64,000 nucleotides of DNA from Enterobacter pseudoroggenkampii (GCF_026420145.1 NZ_JAPMLV010000002.1:62001-126000); one strand, 5' to 3'. Shown: positions 16,662 through 26,851, counted from the first letter of the stretch. Numbers and translations are program-made. Notes: generated by a model not told the origin, from the sequence alone.

Positions 16662-19052
16662 ATGGCTGAAACAAACTCTAAACAGCCGCGTCTACTGGTG
16701 ACATTAACAGCGGCGTTCGCAGCCTTCTGCGCGCTGTATCTGTTAATCGGTGGCGTCTGGCTGGTCGCGATCGGCGGCTCCTGGTACTACCCGATTGCGG
16801 GCCTGGTTATGCTTGGCGTAACCGTCCTGCTCTGGCGTAGAAAACAATCTGCACTGTGGCTGTATGCCGCACTCCTTCTTGCCACCATGATCTGGGGCGT
16901 CTGGGAAGTTGGCTTTGACTTCTGGGCGCTGACGCCGCGCAGCGACATCCTGGTCTTCTTCGGTATCTGGCTGATCCTGCCGTTCGTGTGGCGTCGCCTG
17001 ATTGTGCCTTCCAGCGGTGCTGTGGCGGGCCTGGTTGTTGCCCTGCTGATTACCGGCGGCATCCTGACATGGGCCGGCTTTAACGACCCGCAGGAGATCA
17101 ACGGTACGCTGAACGCAGAATCGACGCCTGCGGCGGCTATCTCGCAGGTGGCGGACGGCGACTGGCCTGCGTATGGTCGTAATCAGGAAGGTCAACGTTA
17201 CTCTCCGCTGAAGCAGATCAACGCGGACAACGTTAAGAACCTGAAAGAAGCCTGGGTATTCCGTACCGGCGACCTGAAGATGCCGAACGATCCGGGCGAG
17301 CTGACCAACGAAGTGACGCCAATTAAAGTCGGCGATATGCTTTATCTGTGTACGGCGCACCAGCGTCTGTTCGCGCTCGACGCGGCCACGGGTAAAGAGA
17401 AATGGCACTTCGATCCGCAGCTGAACTCCAACCCGTCCTTCCAGCACGTCACCTGCCGTGGCGTCTCATACCACGAAGCGCGCGCCGATAACGCGAGCCC
17501 GGAAGTGGTTGCCGACTGTCCTCGCCGCATCATGCTGCCGGTGAACGATGGCCGTCTGTTCGCCATCAATGCCGAAACGGGCAAGCTGTGCGAAACCTTT
17601 GCCAACAAAGGTATCCTGAATCTGCAGACCAACATGCCGGACACCACGCCGGGTCTGTATGAGCCAACTTCGCCGCCGATCATCACCGATAAAACCATCG
17701 TGATTGCCGGTTCGGTAACGGATAACTTCTCCACGCGCGAAACCTCCGGCGTTATCCGCGGTTTCGACGTGAATACCGGTAAACTGCTGTGGGCCTTCGA
17801 CCCGGGCGCGAAAGATCCGAATGCGATCCCGTCGGACGAGCACACCTTTACCTTTAACTCGCCAAACTCCTGGGCCCCGGCTGCGTATGACGCGAAGCTG
17901 GACCTGGTCTACCTGCCGATGGGCGTTACCACGCCAGATATCTGGGGCGGTAACCGCACGCCGGAGCAGGAGCGTTATGCGAGCGCTATCGTGGCGCTGA
18001 ACGCGACCACCGGTAAGCTGGCCTGGAGCTATCAGACCGTACACCACGATCTGTGGGATATGGATATGCCGTCCCAGCCGACGCTGGCGGACATTACCGT
18101 TAACGGCAAAACCGTTCCGGTGATTTACGCCCCGGCGAAAACCGGCAACATCTTCGTACTGGATCGCAGCAACGGCAAGCTGGTTGTGCCGGCACCGGAA
18201 AAACCGGTTCCGCAGGGCGCGGCGAAAGGCGATTACGTCAGCGAAACCCAGCCGTTCTCCGATCTGAGCTTCCGTCCGAAGAAAGACCTCAGCGGGGCAG
18301 ACATGTGGGGTGCCACGATGTTTGACCAGCTGGTGTGCCGCGTGATGTTCCATCAGCTGCGCTATGAAGGCATCTTCACGCCACCTTCTGAGCAGGGCAC
18401 GCTGGTCTTCCCGGGTAACCTGGGGATGTTCGAGTGGGGCGGGATCTCCGTTGACCCGAACCGTCAGGTAGCGATCGCCAACCCAATGGCACTGCCGTTC
18501 GTTTCCCGTCTGATCCCACGCGGTCCGGGCAACCCAATGGAGCAGCCGAAAGACGCGAAAGGCAGCGGTACCGAAGCCGGTATTCAGCCGCAGTATGGCG
18601 TACCGTTCGGCGTAACGCTGAACCCGTTCCTGTCGCCGTTTGGCCTGCCGTGTAAACAGCCTGCCTGGGGTTATATCTCCGGCCTGGATCTGAAAACCAA
18701 TCAGATCGTGTGGAAAAAACGTATTGGTACGCCACAGGACAGCATGCCGTTCCCGATGCCGGTTCCGGTGCCGTTTAATATGGGTATGCCGATGCTGGGT
18801 GGCCCAATTTCCACCGCCGGTAACGTGCTGTTCATCGCGGCAACCGCAGATAACTACCTGCGCGCGTACAACATGACCAACGGTGAGAAACTGTGGCAAG
18901 GCCGTCTGCCGGCTGGCGGACAGGCTACCCCGATGACCTATGAAGTGAATGGCAAGCAGTACGTTGTCATCTCCGCGGGCGGTCACGGTTCGTTTGGCAC
19001 GAAGATGGGCGACTATATTGTCGCGTATGCGTTGCCTGACGAAGGCAAATAA
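16662..19052 (+). CDS. gcd: PQQ-dependent membrane glucose dehydrogenase
   Basis: Oxidises glucose to gluconolactone on the periplasmic side and passes electrons to ubiquinone. 796 residues, the same length as E. coli Gcd. About five transmembrane segments occupy the first 140 residues. The quinoprotein propeller follows, with WPAYGRNQEGQRYSPLKQIN and repeated W-motif segments (GKLLWAFDPG, GKLAWSYQTVHHDLWD). No pqq biosynthesis genes are in the window, so whether the holoenzyme forms depends on the rest of the genome or imported PQQ. An intrinsic terminator follows. Confidence 0.97.
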   Translation: MAETNSKQPRLLVTLTAAFAAFCALYLLIGGVWLVAIGGSWYYPIAGLVMLGVTVLLWRRKQSALWLYAALLLATMIWGVWEVGFDFWALTPRSDILVFFGIWLILPFVWRRLIVPSSGAVAGLVVALLITGGILTWAGFNDPQEINGTLNAESTPAAAISQVADGDWPAYGRNQEGQRYSPLKQINADNVKNLKEAWVFRTGDLKMPNDPGELTNEVTPIKVGDMLYLCTAHQRLFALDAATGKEKWHFDPQLNSNPSFQHVTCRGVSYHEARADNASPEVVADCPRRIMLPVNDGRLFAINAETGKLCETFANKGILNLQTNMPDTTPGLYEPTSPPIITDKTIVIAGSVTDNFSTRETSGVIRGFDVNTGKLLWAFDPGAKDPNAIPSDEHTFTFNSPNSWAPAAYDAKLDLVYLPMGVTTPDIWGGNRTPEQERYASAIVALNATTGKLAWSYQTVHHDLWDMDMPSQPTLADITVNGKTVPVIYAPAKTGNIFVLDRSNGKLVVPAPEKPVPQGAAKGDYVSETQPFSDLSFRPKKDLSGADMWGATMFDQLVCRVMFHQLRYEGIFTPPSEQGTLVFPGNLGMFEWGGISVDPNRQVAIANPMALPFVSRLIPRGPGNPMEQPKDAKGSGTEAGIQPQYGVPFGVTLNPFLSPFGLPCKQPAWGYISGLDLKTNQIVWKKRIGTPQDSMPFPMPVPVPFNMGMPMLGGPISTAGNVLFIAATADNYLRAYNMTNGEKLWQGRLPAGGQATPMTYEVNGKQYVVISAGGHGSFGTKMGDYIVAYALPDEGK

Positions 19053-19059
19053 AAGCAAA

Positions 19060-19083
19060 ACGGCAACCTCGGTTGCCGTTTTT
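19060..19083 (+). terminator. Intrinsic terminator of gcd
   Basis: ACGGCAACC-TC-GGTTGCCGT followed by TTTTGTGTTTG, 8 nt after the gcd stop. Confidence 0.85.
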
Positions 19084-19092
19084 GTGTTTGTT

Positions 19093-19137
19093 CCCTCTCC
19101 CTGTGGGAGAGGGCCAGGGTGAGGGCATCAGGCCGCA
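19093..19137 (+). repeat. Dispersed palindromic repeat, copy 2 (gcd/cueO)
   Basis: Same 9-bp CCCTCTCCC/GGGAGAGGG hairpin as copy 1, followed by GCCAGGGTGAGG and GCATCAGGCCGCAC. It occupies nearly all the space between the gcd terminator and the cueO stop. Confidence 0.8.
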
Positions 19138-19142
19138 CTGTT

Positions 19143-20711
19143 TTAAACAGTGAACCCGAGCATCATCCCCGTATCTTCATGCTCCAGCAGATGGCAGTGC
19201 GCCATATAGGCAAACTCCTTCGGCGCGTCGTGGTCAAACTTCACCAGCACCTCGCTAACGCCGCCTTCCACTCTCACCGTATCTTTCCAGCCCGCGCGAT
19301 GCGCATCCGGCGCTTTACCGTTTTCTGAGAGAATGCGGAACTGGGTACCGTGGATATGGAACGGATGCAGCATCATGTCCCCTTCACCTGAAATCACCCA
19401 GCGCTCAAACTGCCCTTTTGTCGCAGCAAACATCGGCGTGTTCATGTCGAACGCTTTGCCGTTGATCATATTGGCGTTGTGAAAATCAAAGCCATGGTCG
19501 CCGTGATCCATGTTCCCCATGCCGCCCATTTTGCCGTGGTCCATATTCATATGACCCATCATCTGCCCGTGATGCATCCCCGCCATCGCCTTATCGCCAT
19601 ATTTCGCCATCAGCGCCTGCATGCCCATCATATCGAGCATCGGGTTCATGGAGAGCTGCAGCTTACGCTGCGTAAGACCATCAAGCGACGGGAGTGCTGG
19701 CAGAGTGGTTAACAAATCAGGCAGCGTGCCGGAAGCGGTCACCAGTAACGGCTGAATACGCAGCACCGGATGCGGCTTGTCAAACGGTGCGACCGCCATC
19801 CCCATCTGGCTAACCGGCAGGGTCACAAGATCAAACGCCTTGCCGTCGCTGATGTCCACCAGCACCTCGAAGCGCTCGCCCATCAGCATCGGCAGCTCGT
19901 TCACTTTTACCGGCTCCGGCAGCAGGCCGCCGTCGCTTGCCACTACGTACAGCGGGCGCTTATCGCTGGTGGCGAAGTTGAGTGAACGCGCGTTACAGCC
20001 ATTGAGCAGACGCAGGCGCAGCCAGCCTTTCGGCGCGGCGTGCTGAGGATAAATGGCGCCGTTGGTCAACAGCGTGTCGCCAAACCAGCCTACCGCCGCG
20101 CTCATCACGTCCAGCTGGTAGTCAATTTGCCCGTCCGCGGTGAATTTCTTGTCCTGCACAATCACCGGCACGTCGTCGATGCCCCACTGTTTCGGCAGGC
20201 GCAGCAGGCGGCTTTCGTCGTCTTCAATCAGCACCAGCCCCGCCAGCCCCATCGCCACCTGATGGCCCGTTTTGCCATGCTGATGCGGATGGAACCAGCA
20301 GGTCGCCGCGCGCTGGTCGGGCGTAAAGGTGACGCTGCGCGTGCCGCCCGCTTTGATGACGCCCTGCGGCCCGCCGTCTACCTCGCCCGGCACTTCCAGC
20401 CCGTGCCAGTGCAGCGTCGTCTCTTCGGCAAGCGTGTTGTGGATATCCACCGTCACCGTCTTCCCTTTGCGCAGCTGCAGCGCCGGGCCGAGCAGATTGC
20501 CGTTATAGCCCCAGGTCGTGGCGTTGTGCGCACCGAACAGCGTGTTGCCGGACTGAACAACAAGCTTGATACGGCTACGGGCATCCGCGGTCAGCAAGTC
20601 AGGGATAGGTAAGGCAGGCCTGTCAGCCGCGAAAACCGCGCGGCTCCAGAGAGGCAATGCGCTGGCAGCACCCAGCGCCACGGAATATTTTAAAAAATCA
20701 CGACGTTGCAT
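19143..20711 (-). CDS. cueO: Multicopper oxidase CueO (cuprous oxidase)
   Basis: Periplasmic oxidase that detoxifies Cu(I). 522 residues from ATG 20711. The Tat signal RRDFLK begins at residue 3. Copper ligands lie in [21 protein letters not shown] and the C-terminal [13 protein letters not shown]. The Met/His-rich insert typical of CueO ([16 protein letters not shown]...) is around residues 375-415. The start follows AAGGAA by 6 nt; the ATG two codons upstream has no spacing, and further upstream the frame runs into the promoter's -10 box. A CueR-type promoter precedes it. Confidence 0.96.
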   Translation of the reverse strand: MQRRDFLKYSVALGAASALPLWSRAVFAADRPALPIPDLLTADARSRIKLVVQSGNTLFGAHNATTWGYNGNLLGPALQLRKGKTVTVDIHNTLAEETTLHWHGLEVPGEVDGGPQGVIKAGGTRSVTFTPDQRAATCWFHPHQHGKTGHQVAMGLAGLVLIEDDESRLLRLPKQWGIDDVPVIVQDKKFTADGQIDYQLDVMSAAVGWFGDTLLTNGAIYPQHAAPKGWLRLRLLNGCNARSLNFATSDKRPLYVVASDGGLLPEPVKVNELPMLMGERFEVLVDISDGKAFDLVTLPVSQMGMAVAPFDKPHPVLRIQPLLVTASGTLPDLLTTLPALPSLDGLTQRKLQLSMNPMLDMMGMQALMAKYGDKAMAGMHHGQMMGHMNMDHGKMGGMGNMDHGDHGFDFHNANMINGKAFDMNTPMFAATKGQFERWVISGEGDMMLHPFHIHGTQFRILSENGKAPDAHRAGWKDTVRVEGGVSEVLVKFDHDAPKEFAYMAHCHLLEHEDTGMMLGFTV

Positions 20712-20745
20712 GTTCATTTCCTTATTTCCAGCAGGCGATCTTTTG

Positions 20746-20776
20746 AGCATAAACCCTCCCCTTACCGGAAGGTCAA
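20746..20776 (-). promoter_or_regulatory. CueR-type (MerR family) promoter of cueO
   Basis: On the minus strand -35 TTGACC (20776-20771) and -10 TATGCT (20751-20746) are separated by 19 bp, the long spacer of MerR-family promoters. The spacer region holds the dyad ACCTTCC-N7-GGAGGGT, close to known CueR operators at copA and cueO. Copper-induced transcription is inferred. Confidence 0.8.
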
Positions 20777-20856
20777 GTCAAGCGGCAATAATAAAGATCG
20801 TCGCACTGGCATCAAGTATGCTAACGTTAATTTTCCGTGAAGAAGTGGTAGAAGCA

Positions 20857-21204
20857 ATGAAGACGTTTTTCAGGACAATTTTGTTCGGTAGCCTGATGGC
20901 AATGTGTGCGAACAGCTATGCGCTAAGTGAAAATGAAGCGGAAGATATGGCCGATTTAACGGCGGTTTTTGTATTCCTGAAAAATGATTGCGGCTACCAG
21001 AATTTACCCAACGGGCAAATTCGCCGCGCGCTGGTCTTTTTTGCCCAGCAGAACCAGTGGGATCTCAGCAACTACGACAGCTTCGACATGAAGGCGCTCG
21101 GCGAAGACAGCTACCGCGACCTAAGCGGTATTGGTATTCCCACTGCCAAAAAATGCAAAGCGCTGGCTCGCGACTCACTCAGCCTGCTCGCCTACGTCAA
21201 ATAA
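20857..21204 (+). CDS. yacC: Small periplasmic protein YacC (PulS/OutS-like)
   Basis: 115 residues from ATG 20857, the E. coli length; the frame is open far upstream into cueO but that part is a shadow. A signal peptide (MKTFFRTILFGSLMAMCANSYA) precedes an 80-residue mature part with two Cys (NDCGYQN, KKCKALA). It belongs to the PulS/OutS pilotin-like family, whose members help type II secretins reach the outer membrane. YacC has no lipobox, so a pilotin role is unproven. Divergent from cueO. Confidence 0.9.
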   Translation: MKTFFRTILFGSLMAMCANSYALSENEAEDMADLTAVFVFLKNDCGYQNLPNGQIRRALVFFAQQNQWDLSNYDSFDMKALGEDSYRDLSGIGIPTAKKCKALARDSLSLLAYVK

Positions 21205-21318
21205 CCTTCCCGACGCCCCCTGTTGAACCTCTGACCGTGCAACCGCGGTTAGAGTTAGCTATCATGTTTCGCTCATTTTTTGTGAGCGTAACGGATGTTT
21301 ACACAGGAGGAGTTCGCT

Positions 21319-22188
21319 ATGGCCGACCACACGTTGTGGCATGAAACCTTGCATGACCAGTTTGGTCAGTACTTTGCCGTTGATAACGTGCTCTATCATG
21401 AGAAAACCGATCACCAGGATCTGATCATCTTCGAGAATGCTGCCTTTGGCCGCGTCATGGCGCTGGACGGCGTCGTGCAAACGACCGAGCGAGATGAATT
21501 TATCTATCATGAGATGATGACCCACGTCCCGCTGCTGGCGCACGGCCACGCGAAGCATGTCCTGATTATTGGCGGTGGCGATGGCGCAATGCTGCGTGAA
21601 GTTTCCCGCCATCGTTCCATTGAAACCATCACCATGGTGGAAATCGATGCGGGCGTCGTCTCTTTCTGCCGCCAGTACCTGCCCAACCACAATGCCGGCA
21701 GCTATGACGATCCGCGCTTTAGCCTGGTGATTGACGACGGCGTTAACTTCGTTAACCAGACCTCGCAGACCTTTGACGTGATCATCTCCGACTGCACCGA
21801 CCCTATCGGCCCAGGCGCGTCACTGTTTACCTCCTCCTTCTACGAGGGCTGCAAGCGCTGCCTGAACCCGGGCGGGATCTTCGTCGCCCAAAATGGCGTC
21901 TGCTTCCTGCAGCAGGATGAAGCGCTGGATAGCCATCGTAAGCTCAGCACCTATTTCGATGATGTCAGCTTCTATCAGGCCGCTATTCCGACGTACTACG
22001 GCGGGATCATGACCTTTGCCTGGGCGACGGATAACGATGTATTACGTCATCTTTCCACCGAAATTATTCAGGCCCGCTTCCATCAGGCCGGTCTTCAGTG
22101 CCGATACTACAATCCGGCTATTCATACCGCAGCGTTTGCTCTGCCGCAGTACCTGCAAGACGCATTATCCACTAAGGGGGTGAGCTAA
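21319..22188 (+). CDS. speE: Spermidine synthase
   Basis: Transfers an aminopropyl group from decarboxylated S-adenosylmethionine to putrescine. 289 residues from ATG 21319, which follows AGGAGG at 21305-21310; an upstream in-frame start would place the ribosome site inside the gene. The nucleotide-binding motif is [13 protein letters not shown], and the active-site Asp is in [10 protein letters not shown]. speD begins at the very next base after the stop, so the pair is translationally coupled. Confidence 0.97.
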   Translation: MADHTLWHETLHDQFGQYFAVDNVLYHEKTDHQDLIIFENAAFGRVMALDGVVQTTERDEFIYHEMMTHVPLLAHGHAKHVLIIGGGDGAMLREVSRHRSIETITMVEIDAGVVSFCRQYLPNHNAGSYDDPRFSLVIDDGVNFVNQTSQTFDVIISDCTDPIGPGASLFTSSFYEGCKRCLNPGGIFVAQNGVCFLQQDEALDSHRKLSTYFDDVSFYQAAIPTYYGGIMTFAWATDNDVLRHLSTEIIQARFHQAGLQCRYYNPAIHTAAFALPQYLQDALSTKGVS

Positions 22189-22983
22189 TTGAAAAAGCTT
22201 AAACTGCATGGCTTTAACAACCTGACGAAAAGCCTGAGTTTTTGTATTTACGATATCTGCTATGCCAAAACAGCGGAAGAACGCGATGGTTACATCGCCT
22301 ATATCGACGAACTCTACAACGCCAACCGTCTGACCGAGATCCTGTCAGAAACCTGTTCCATTATCGGCGCCAACATCCTGAACATCGCCCGACAGGATTA
22401 TGAACCCCAGGGCGCCAGCGTGACCATCCTGGTCAGCGAAGAGCCGGTCGATCCCAAGCTTATCGACAAAACGGAACATCCGGGCCCGCTGCCGGAAGTG
22501 GTTGTTGCCCACCTGGATAAAAGCCATATCTGCGTCCATACCTACCCGGAGAGTCACCCGGAAGGTGGGCTGTGTACGTTCCGCGCCGATATTGAAGTGT
22601 CGACCTGCGGCGTGATTTCCCCGCTGAACGCGCTGAACTATCTCATCCATCAGCTGGAATCGGATATCGTCACGATTGATTACCGCGTGCGCGGTTTTAC
22701 TCGTGATATCAACGGCATGAAGCACTTCATTGACCACGAAATCAACTCTATTCAGAACTTTATGTCCGAGGACATGAAATCACTGTATGACATGATGGAT
22801 GTGAACGTGTATCAGGAAAACATCTTCCATACCAAGATGTTACTTAAGGAATTCGACCTTAAGCACTATATGTTCCACACGAAGCCGGAAGATTTGAGCG
22901 AAGAAGAGCGTAAGGCGATTACCGACCTGCTCTGGAAAGAAATGCGCGAGATCTACTACGGCCGTAATATTCCGGCCGTGTAA
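22189..22983 (+). CDS. speD: S-adenosylmethionine decarboxylase proenzyme
   Basis: Supplies decarboxylated SAM to SpeE. 264 residues, E. coli class. The self-cleavage site is LDKSHIC, with K111/S112 yielding the pyruvoyl group. It starts with TTG at 22189 immediately after the speE stop, with AAGGGGGTGA at 22174-22183 as ribosome site; no in-frame ATG keeps the conserved [10 protein letters not shown] start. E. coli speD also uses a non-ATG start. Confidence 0.97.
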   Translation: MKKLKLHGFNNLTKSLSFCIYDICYAKTAEERDGYIAYIDELYNANRLTEILSETCSIIGANILNIARQDYEPQGASVTILVSEEPVDPKLIDKTEHPGPLPEVVVAHLDKSHICVHTYPESHPEGGLCTFRADIEVSTCGVISPLNALNYLIHQLESDIVTIDYRVRGFTRDINGMKHFIDHEINSIQNFMSEDMKSLYDMMDVNVYQENIFHTKMLLKEFDLKHYMFHTKPEDLSEEERKAITDLLWKEMREIYYGRNIPAV

Positions 22984-23014
22984 GTGTTACCCGGAGCAGG
23001 GACGCTTCGGGAAG

Positions 23015-23377
23015 TTACCGCTGTTTCATAAACTCGCGGTAGGCATTCACCACCTGAAGGAAGTCTTCTACGCCGCACATCGACAGGCTCTCTTCGTCGT
23101 AGTAGCTCATCCCCTCTTCCATCTCGTCACCTGAAAACTCGAGCTGGTTGGCGCGCACCATGACCTCTTCACCGTCCATCCACAGCGTGTATTCATGACC
23201 GGCGCGCTGCCAGGAGCGTTCACTGCCTTTCACCGTATTTGCCGCCTGTTCAACCTCATCAAGAAGTGCGAGATTTTCTTTCACCTCTTCGTTAAACCAG
23301 TGTCCAACGGCTTCGTGGCCCATCGACATACGCACTTTCACCACTCCGGTGATGTCGCGCAGAAATTCGTAATCCAT
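23015..23377 (-). CDS. yacL: Conserved acidic protein YacL (UPF0231)
   Basis: 120 residues, matching E. coli YacL along its length. Strongly acidic ([20 protein letters not shown]), cytoplasmic, no membrane segment or known catalytic motif. Function unknown. It is downstream of acnB on the same strand, but a terminator and a repeat lie between them. Convergent with speD, 31 bp away. Confidence 0.92.
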   Translation of the reverse strand: MDYEFLRDITGVVKVRMSMGHEAVGHWFNEEVKENLALLDEVEQAANTVKGSERSWQRAGHEYTLWMDGEEVMVRANQLEFSGDEMEEGMSYYDEESLSMCGVEDFLQVVNAYREFMKQR

Positions 23378-23483
23378 AGTGTTTTCCTCTGCAAAGCCAT
23401 TAAGGTAATTATCGCAGCAGCGAGGAAGAAAAAAAGCGTGAGAGGTGGGAGGAATGAAAATAAAAAGGTGAGAGCAAGACCCT

Positions 23484-23526
23484 GCGGCCTGATGCCCTCA
23501 CCCCGTCCCTCTCCCACGGGAGAGGG
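23484..23526 (-). repeat. Dispersed palindromic repeat, copy 3 (yacL/acnB)
   Basis: Inverted relative to copies 1 and 2: read on the minus strand it is CCCTCTCCC-GTG-GGAGAGGG, then the same GGGGTGAGGGCATCAGGCCGC tail. Lies between the acnB terminator and the yacL start. Confidence 0.8.
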
Positions 23527-23536
23527 TGCAAACACT

Positions 23537-23562
23537 AAAAACCGTCTCGTGGAGACGGTTTT
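23537..23562 (-). terminator. Intrinsic terminator of acnB
   Basis: On the minus strand AACCGTCTC-CAC-GAGACGGTT is followed by TTTAG, beginning 6 nt after the acnB stop. The other strand also ends in a short T run, so it can act both ways. Confidence 0.8.
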
Positions 23563-23567
23563 GCTGT

Positions 23568-26165
23568 TTATACCGCCGTCTGGAAGATAACCCCGTCGGC
23601 CTTCTCGGTGTACTGAGAGAGCTGGTCGAAGTTCAGATAGCGATAGGTATCCACCGCGGTCTTATCCACCTGAGCCACAAAGGTCTGGTACTCTTCCGGC
23701 GTTGGCAGTTTGCCAATCAGCGCCGCAACCGCCGCCAGCTCCGCAGAGGCCAGGAAGACGTTCGCACCGGTACCTAAACGGTTCGGGAAGTTACGGGTAG
23801 AGGTGGAGACCACCGTCGCGCCGTCGGCTACGCGCGCCTGGTTGCCCATGCACAGGGAACAGCCAGGAATTTCAATACGCGCCCCGCTCTTACCAAACAC
23901 GCTGTAGTAGCCCTCTTCGGTCAGCTGAGCCGCGTCCATACGGGTTGGCGGCGCCACCCACAGACGGGTTGGCAGCTGGCCTTTGTGGGTATCCAGAAGC
24001 TTACCGGCCGCACGGAAGTGACCGATGTTGGTCATGCAGGATCCGATGAACACTTCGTCGATCTTCTCGCCCTGAACTTCGGACAGCGGACGCGCGTCGT
24101 CCGGATCGTTCGGTGCACACAGGATTGGCTCTTTGATATCCGCCAGATCGATGTCGATCACCGCCGCGTACTCTGCGTCAGCATCAGCTTCCAGCAGTTG
24201 CGGATCGGCCAGCCATTTCTCCATGCCCTGGATACGACGCTCCAGCGTACGACGGTCGCCGTAGCCTTCTGCAATCATCCACTTCAGCAGCACGATGTTA
24301 GAGTTAAGATACTCAATAATCGGCTCTTTGTTCAGCTTGATGGTACAGCCCGCAGCTGAACGCTCAGCGGAGGCATCGGTCAGCTCGAACGCCTGCTCAA
24401 CCTTCAGATCCGGCAGACCTTCGATTTCCAGGATACGGCCAGAGAAGATGTTTTTCTTCCCTTTCTTCTCAACGGTCAGCAGACCCTGTTTAATCGCATA
24501 CAGCGGGATCGCGTGAACCAGGTCGCGCAGGGTGATACCCGGCTGCATTTTACCTTTGAAGCGCACCAGCACCGATTCCGGCATATCCAGCGGCATCACG
24601 CCCGTCGCCGCGGCAAACGCCACCAGACCGGAGCCCGCCGGGAAAGAGATACCGATTGGGAAACGGGTATGGGAGTCACCGCCGGTACCCACGGTATCCG
24701 GCAGCAGCATGCGGTTCAGCCAGGAGTGAATTACGCCGTCGCCCGGACGCAGGGAAACGCCGCCACGGTTCATGATGAAGTCTGGCAGCGTGTGATGCGT
24801 GGTCACGTCAACCGGCTTCGGATAGGCCGCAGTGTGGCAGAAGGACTGCATCACCAGATCGGAAGAGAAGCCCAGGCACGCCAGGTCCTTCAGCTCGTCA
24901 CGGGTCATTGGGCCAGTGGTGTCCTGAGAGCCTACGGAGGTCATCTTCGGCTCACAGTATGCGCCAGGACGAACACCGGCGACGCCGCAGGCGCGACCGA
25001 CCATTTTCTGCGCCAGAGAGTAACCGCGATTGCTTTCCGCTACGTCTTTCGCGTGACGGAATACATCACTGTGCGGCAGACCCAGCGCTTCACGCGCTTT
25101 GGTGGTCAGGCCACGGCCGATGATCAGCGGAATACGGCCACCGGCACGCACTTCGTCGATCAGCACGTCGGTTTTCAGCTCAAAGCTCGCCAGCAGCTCG
25201 TTGGTTTCGTGGTTACGCACTTCACCTTTGTACGGGTAAACGTCAATCACGTCGCCCATGTTCAGGTTGGAGACGTCCACTTCGATCGGCAGGGCGCCCG
25301 CATCTTCCATGGTGTTGAAGAAGATCGGTGCAATTTTACCGCCGAGGCACAGGCCGCCGCCGCGTTTGTTTGGCACATGAGGGATGTCGTCACCCATGAA
25401 CCACAGCACGGAGTTGGTGGCGGACTTACGGGAAGAACCGGTACCTACAACGTCACCCACGTAGGCCAGCGGGAACCCTTTTTTCTGCAGGGCTTCGATC
25501 TGTTTGATCGGGCCAACGCTGCCAGGCTGATCCGGCTCAATGCCTTCACGGGCGTTTTTCAGCATCGCCAGGGCGTGCAGAGGGATATCCGGGCGAGACC
25601 ACGCGTCCGGTGCCGGAGAGAGGTCATCGGTGTTGGTTTCACCGGTCACTTTGAAGACGGTAACGGTGATTTTTTCAGCCAGCACAGGACGGTTCAGGAA
25701 CCATTCGGCATCCGCCCAGGACTGCATCACCTGCTTCGCATAGACGTTGCCTGCTTTGGCTTTTTCTTCTACATCGTAGAAGTTATCGAACATCAGCAGC
25801 GTGGAAGAGAGCGCTTTAGCGGCAATCGGCGCCAGCTTGTCGTTATCCAGCGCGTCAATCAGCGGATGAATGTTGTAACCACCCTGCATGGTGCCGAGCA
25901 GTTCAATGGCTTTTTCAGGAGTAACCAGTGGGGAGGTGGCTTCGCCTTTGGCGATAGCAGCAAGGAATCCGGCTTTTACGTAGGCAGCTTCATCTACGCC
26001 AGGCGGTACGCGGTTGATCAGCAGATCTAACAGGAATTCTTCTTCGCCCTTAGGCGGGTTCTTCAGCAGCTCGACGAGCGCGGCCATTTGGGTTGCATCT
26101 AAAGGTTTGGGTACAATTCCCTCGGCGGCACGTTCTGCTACGTGCTTACGGTATTCTTCTAGCAC
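23568..26165 (-). CDS. acnB: Aconitate hydratase B
   Basis: Main TCA-cycle aconitase, citrate to isocitrate, with a [4Fe-4S] cluster; also a 2-methylisocitrate dehydratase and an RNA-binding regulator when the cluster is lost. 865 residues if started at GTG 26165, which is preceded by AGGAGA with 6-nt spacing and gives the conserved [17 protein letters not shown]-terminus. The upstream in-frame ATG at 26192 is not conserved. Cluster ligands are visible in [10 protein letters not shown] and CSLCMGNQ; an N-terminal HEAT-like domain and the swivel domain come first, as in the B type. Confidence 0.97.
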   Translation of the reverse strand: MLEEYRKHVAERAAEGIVPKPLDATQMAALVELLKNPPKGEEEFLLDLLINRVPPGVDEAAYVKAGFLAAIAKGEATSPLVTPEKAIELLGTMQGGYNIHPLIDALDNDKLAPIAAKALSSTLLMFDNFYDVEEKAKAGNVYAKQVMQSWADAEWFLNRPVLAEKITVTVFKVTGETNTDDLSPAPDAWSRPDIPLHALAMLKNAREGIEPDQPGSVGPIKQIEALQKKGFPLAYVGDVVGTGSSRKSATNSVLWFMGDDIPHVPNKRGGGLCLGGKIAPIFFNTMEDAGALPIEVDVSNLNMGDVIDVYPYKGEVRNHETNELLASFELKTDVLIDEVRAGGRIPLIIGRGLTTKAREALGLPHSDVFRHAKDVAESNRGYSLAQKMVGRACGVAGVRPGAYCEPKMTSVGSQDTTGPMTRDELKDLACLGFSSDLVMQSFCHTAAYPKPVDVTTHHTLPDFIMNRGGVSLRPGDGVIHSWLNRMLLPDTVGTGGDSHTRFPIGISFPAGSGLVAFAAATGVMPLDMPESVLVRFKGKMQPGITLRDLVHAIPLYAIKQGLLTVEKKGKKNIFSGRILEIEGLPDLKVEQAFELTDASAERSAAGCTIKLNKEPIIEYLNSNIVLLKWMIAEGYGDRRTLERRIQGMEKWLADPQLLEADADAEYAAVIDIDLADIKEPILCAPNDPDDARPLSEVQGEKIDEVFIGSCMTNIGHFRAAGKLLDTHKGQLPTRLWVAPPTRMDAAQLTEEGYYSVFGKSGARIEIPGCSLCMGNQARVADGATVVSTSTRNFPNRLGTGANVFLASAELAAVAALIGKLPTPEEYQTFVAQVDKTAVDTYRYLNFDQLSQYTEKADGVIFQTAV

Positions 26166-26265
26166 GACGGTTCTCCTCGCTCTCATTGTCATATGCGGCG
26201 GGCGTTCTCTTCACGCTCCTGTGAGACAGCAGTTTGTAGGGTAAATGCCCGATACCGCGTCGGGC

Positions 26266-26294
26266 AGCATAGCAGGATTTCTGCACAGTGTTAA
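26266..26294 (-). promoter_or_regulatory. Probable acnB promoter
   Basis: On the minus strand TTAACA (26294-26289) and TATGCT (26271-26266) are 17 bp apart, giving a start near 26259 and a 5' leader of about 95 nt before the GTG. Seen by inspection only. Confidence 0.55.
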
Positions 26295-26375
26295 TCCGTT
26301 TACAAAAAAGCAACATTAAAAAATTTGCTGAATCGTTAAGCATGGTGTAGCGGGGAGACAAGACGAATTTTGGGT

Positions 26376-26490
26376 ACAAAAAAACCGCCTGATAGCGGTT
26401 TATTTGTTGCCTTGCGATGGTAGCACACCGTGTTGGCAGATTTGCGGCAACCCCAACGCAATGAATTTTGCATCACGCCCCGCTGGCTTG
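26376..26490 (-). ncRNA. Candidate small RNA (possible antitoxin RNA)
   Basis: On the minus strand an extended -10, TGACATAAT (26505-26497), is followed about 110 nt later by a strong intrinsic terminator: AAACCGC-TATCAG-GCGGTTT with seven T. No ORF of note lies between, and the terminator belongs to no annotated gene, since acnB starts its own transcript further on. The RNA would contain GTTGGGGTTGCCGC, which can pair with 26658-26671 in the leader of the small ORF on the other strand. The -35 is poor. No known sRNA was recognised. Confidence 0.45.
26383..26400 (-). terminator. Orphan strong terminator (minus strand)
   Basis: A 7-bp AAACCGC/GCGGTTT stem with a TTTTTTTG tail on the minus strand. 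On the plus strand the tail (TATTTGTTG) is weak, so it serves minus-strand transcription coming from 26400-26700, where no protein gene is visible. Confidence 0.75.
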
Positions 26491-26625
26491 CAAGCCATTA
26501 TGTCAATTTTGCGTAGCGCCTTCCTGTTTCGAATGAAAATTCGTTTCACTTCATTTTTCGCCTTCAGAATGACTACTGAGTCGATTACTCTTCCTCTCGG
26601 CCTGCTTCGCTGGTGTAGCAACCAG

Positions 26626-26714
26626 TCACCGGGCCCGGGAGCAGTTCCGTAACCTACGCGGCAATCCCAACTTGCCTGGTTCTGCCTTTCCCGGTGAAGA
26701 ATGAACCCGCGTAG
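26626..26714 (+). promoter_or_regulatory. Structured leader with two interlocking stems
   Basis: TCACCGGG (26626-26633) can pair with CCCGGTGA (26690-26697), and CTACGCGG (26654-26661) with CCGCGTAG (26707-26714). The two 8-bp stems interlock, so they form a pseudoknot or are alternative folds. They end 8 nt before the ribosome site of the small ORF at 26735. Confidence 0.5.
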
Positions 26715-26734
26715 CCTTTACAGGAACGCACGCA

Positions 26735-26851
26735 ATGGAGATGCGAATCACTGCGCTGATCGTTGTGACCGGTTTACTGCTAACCGCGCTGCACGGTGGC
26801 TGGAACATATCCGACATCACGGTGCTGTTTGTCGTCAACCTCGGCAACTAG
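26735..26851 (+). CDS. Small hydrophobic protein, candidate type I toxin
   Basis: 38 codons from ATG 26735, with AGGA at 26722-26725 as ribosome site. Residues 5-19 (ITALIVVTGLLLTAL) form one membrane segment, followed by HGGWNISDITVLFVVNLGN. I do not recognise the protein. Support that it is real: ribosome site, structured leader, a terminator 6 nt after the stop, and a divergent sRNA candidate able to pair with its leader. Toxins such as TisB, ShoB, ZorO and DinQ are similar small one-helix peptides with long structured leaders. A start at ATG 26741 would give 36 residues. It could be a chance ORF. Confidence 0.5.
   Translation: MEMRITALIVVTGLLLTALHGGWNISDITVLFVVNLGN

Noticed and set aside
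26501-26506. TTGACA on the minus strand as a -35 for the sRNA
   Set aside because: No -10 lies 16-18 bp downstream; the overlapping TGACATAAT reads better as an extended -10.
26400-26621. 73-codon minus-strand open frame over the sRNA candidate
   Set aside because: It would end inside the terminator hairpin, has no good ribosome site, and looks non-coding.
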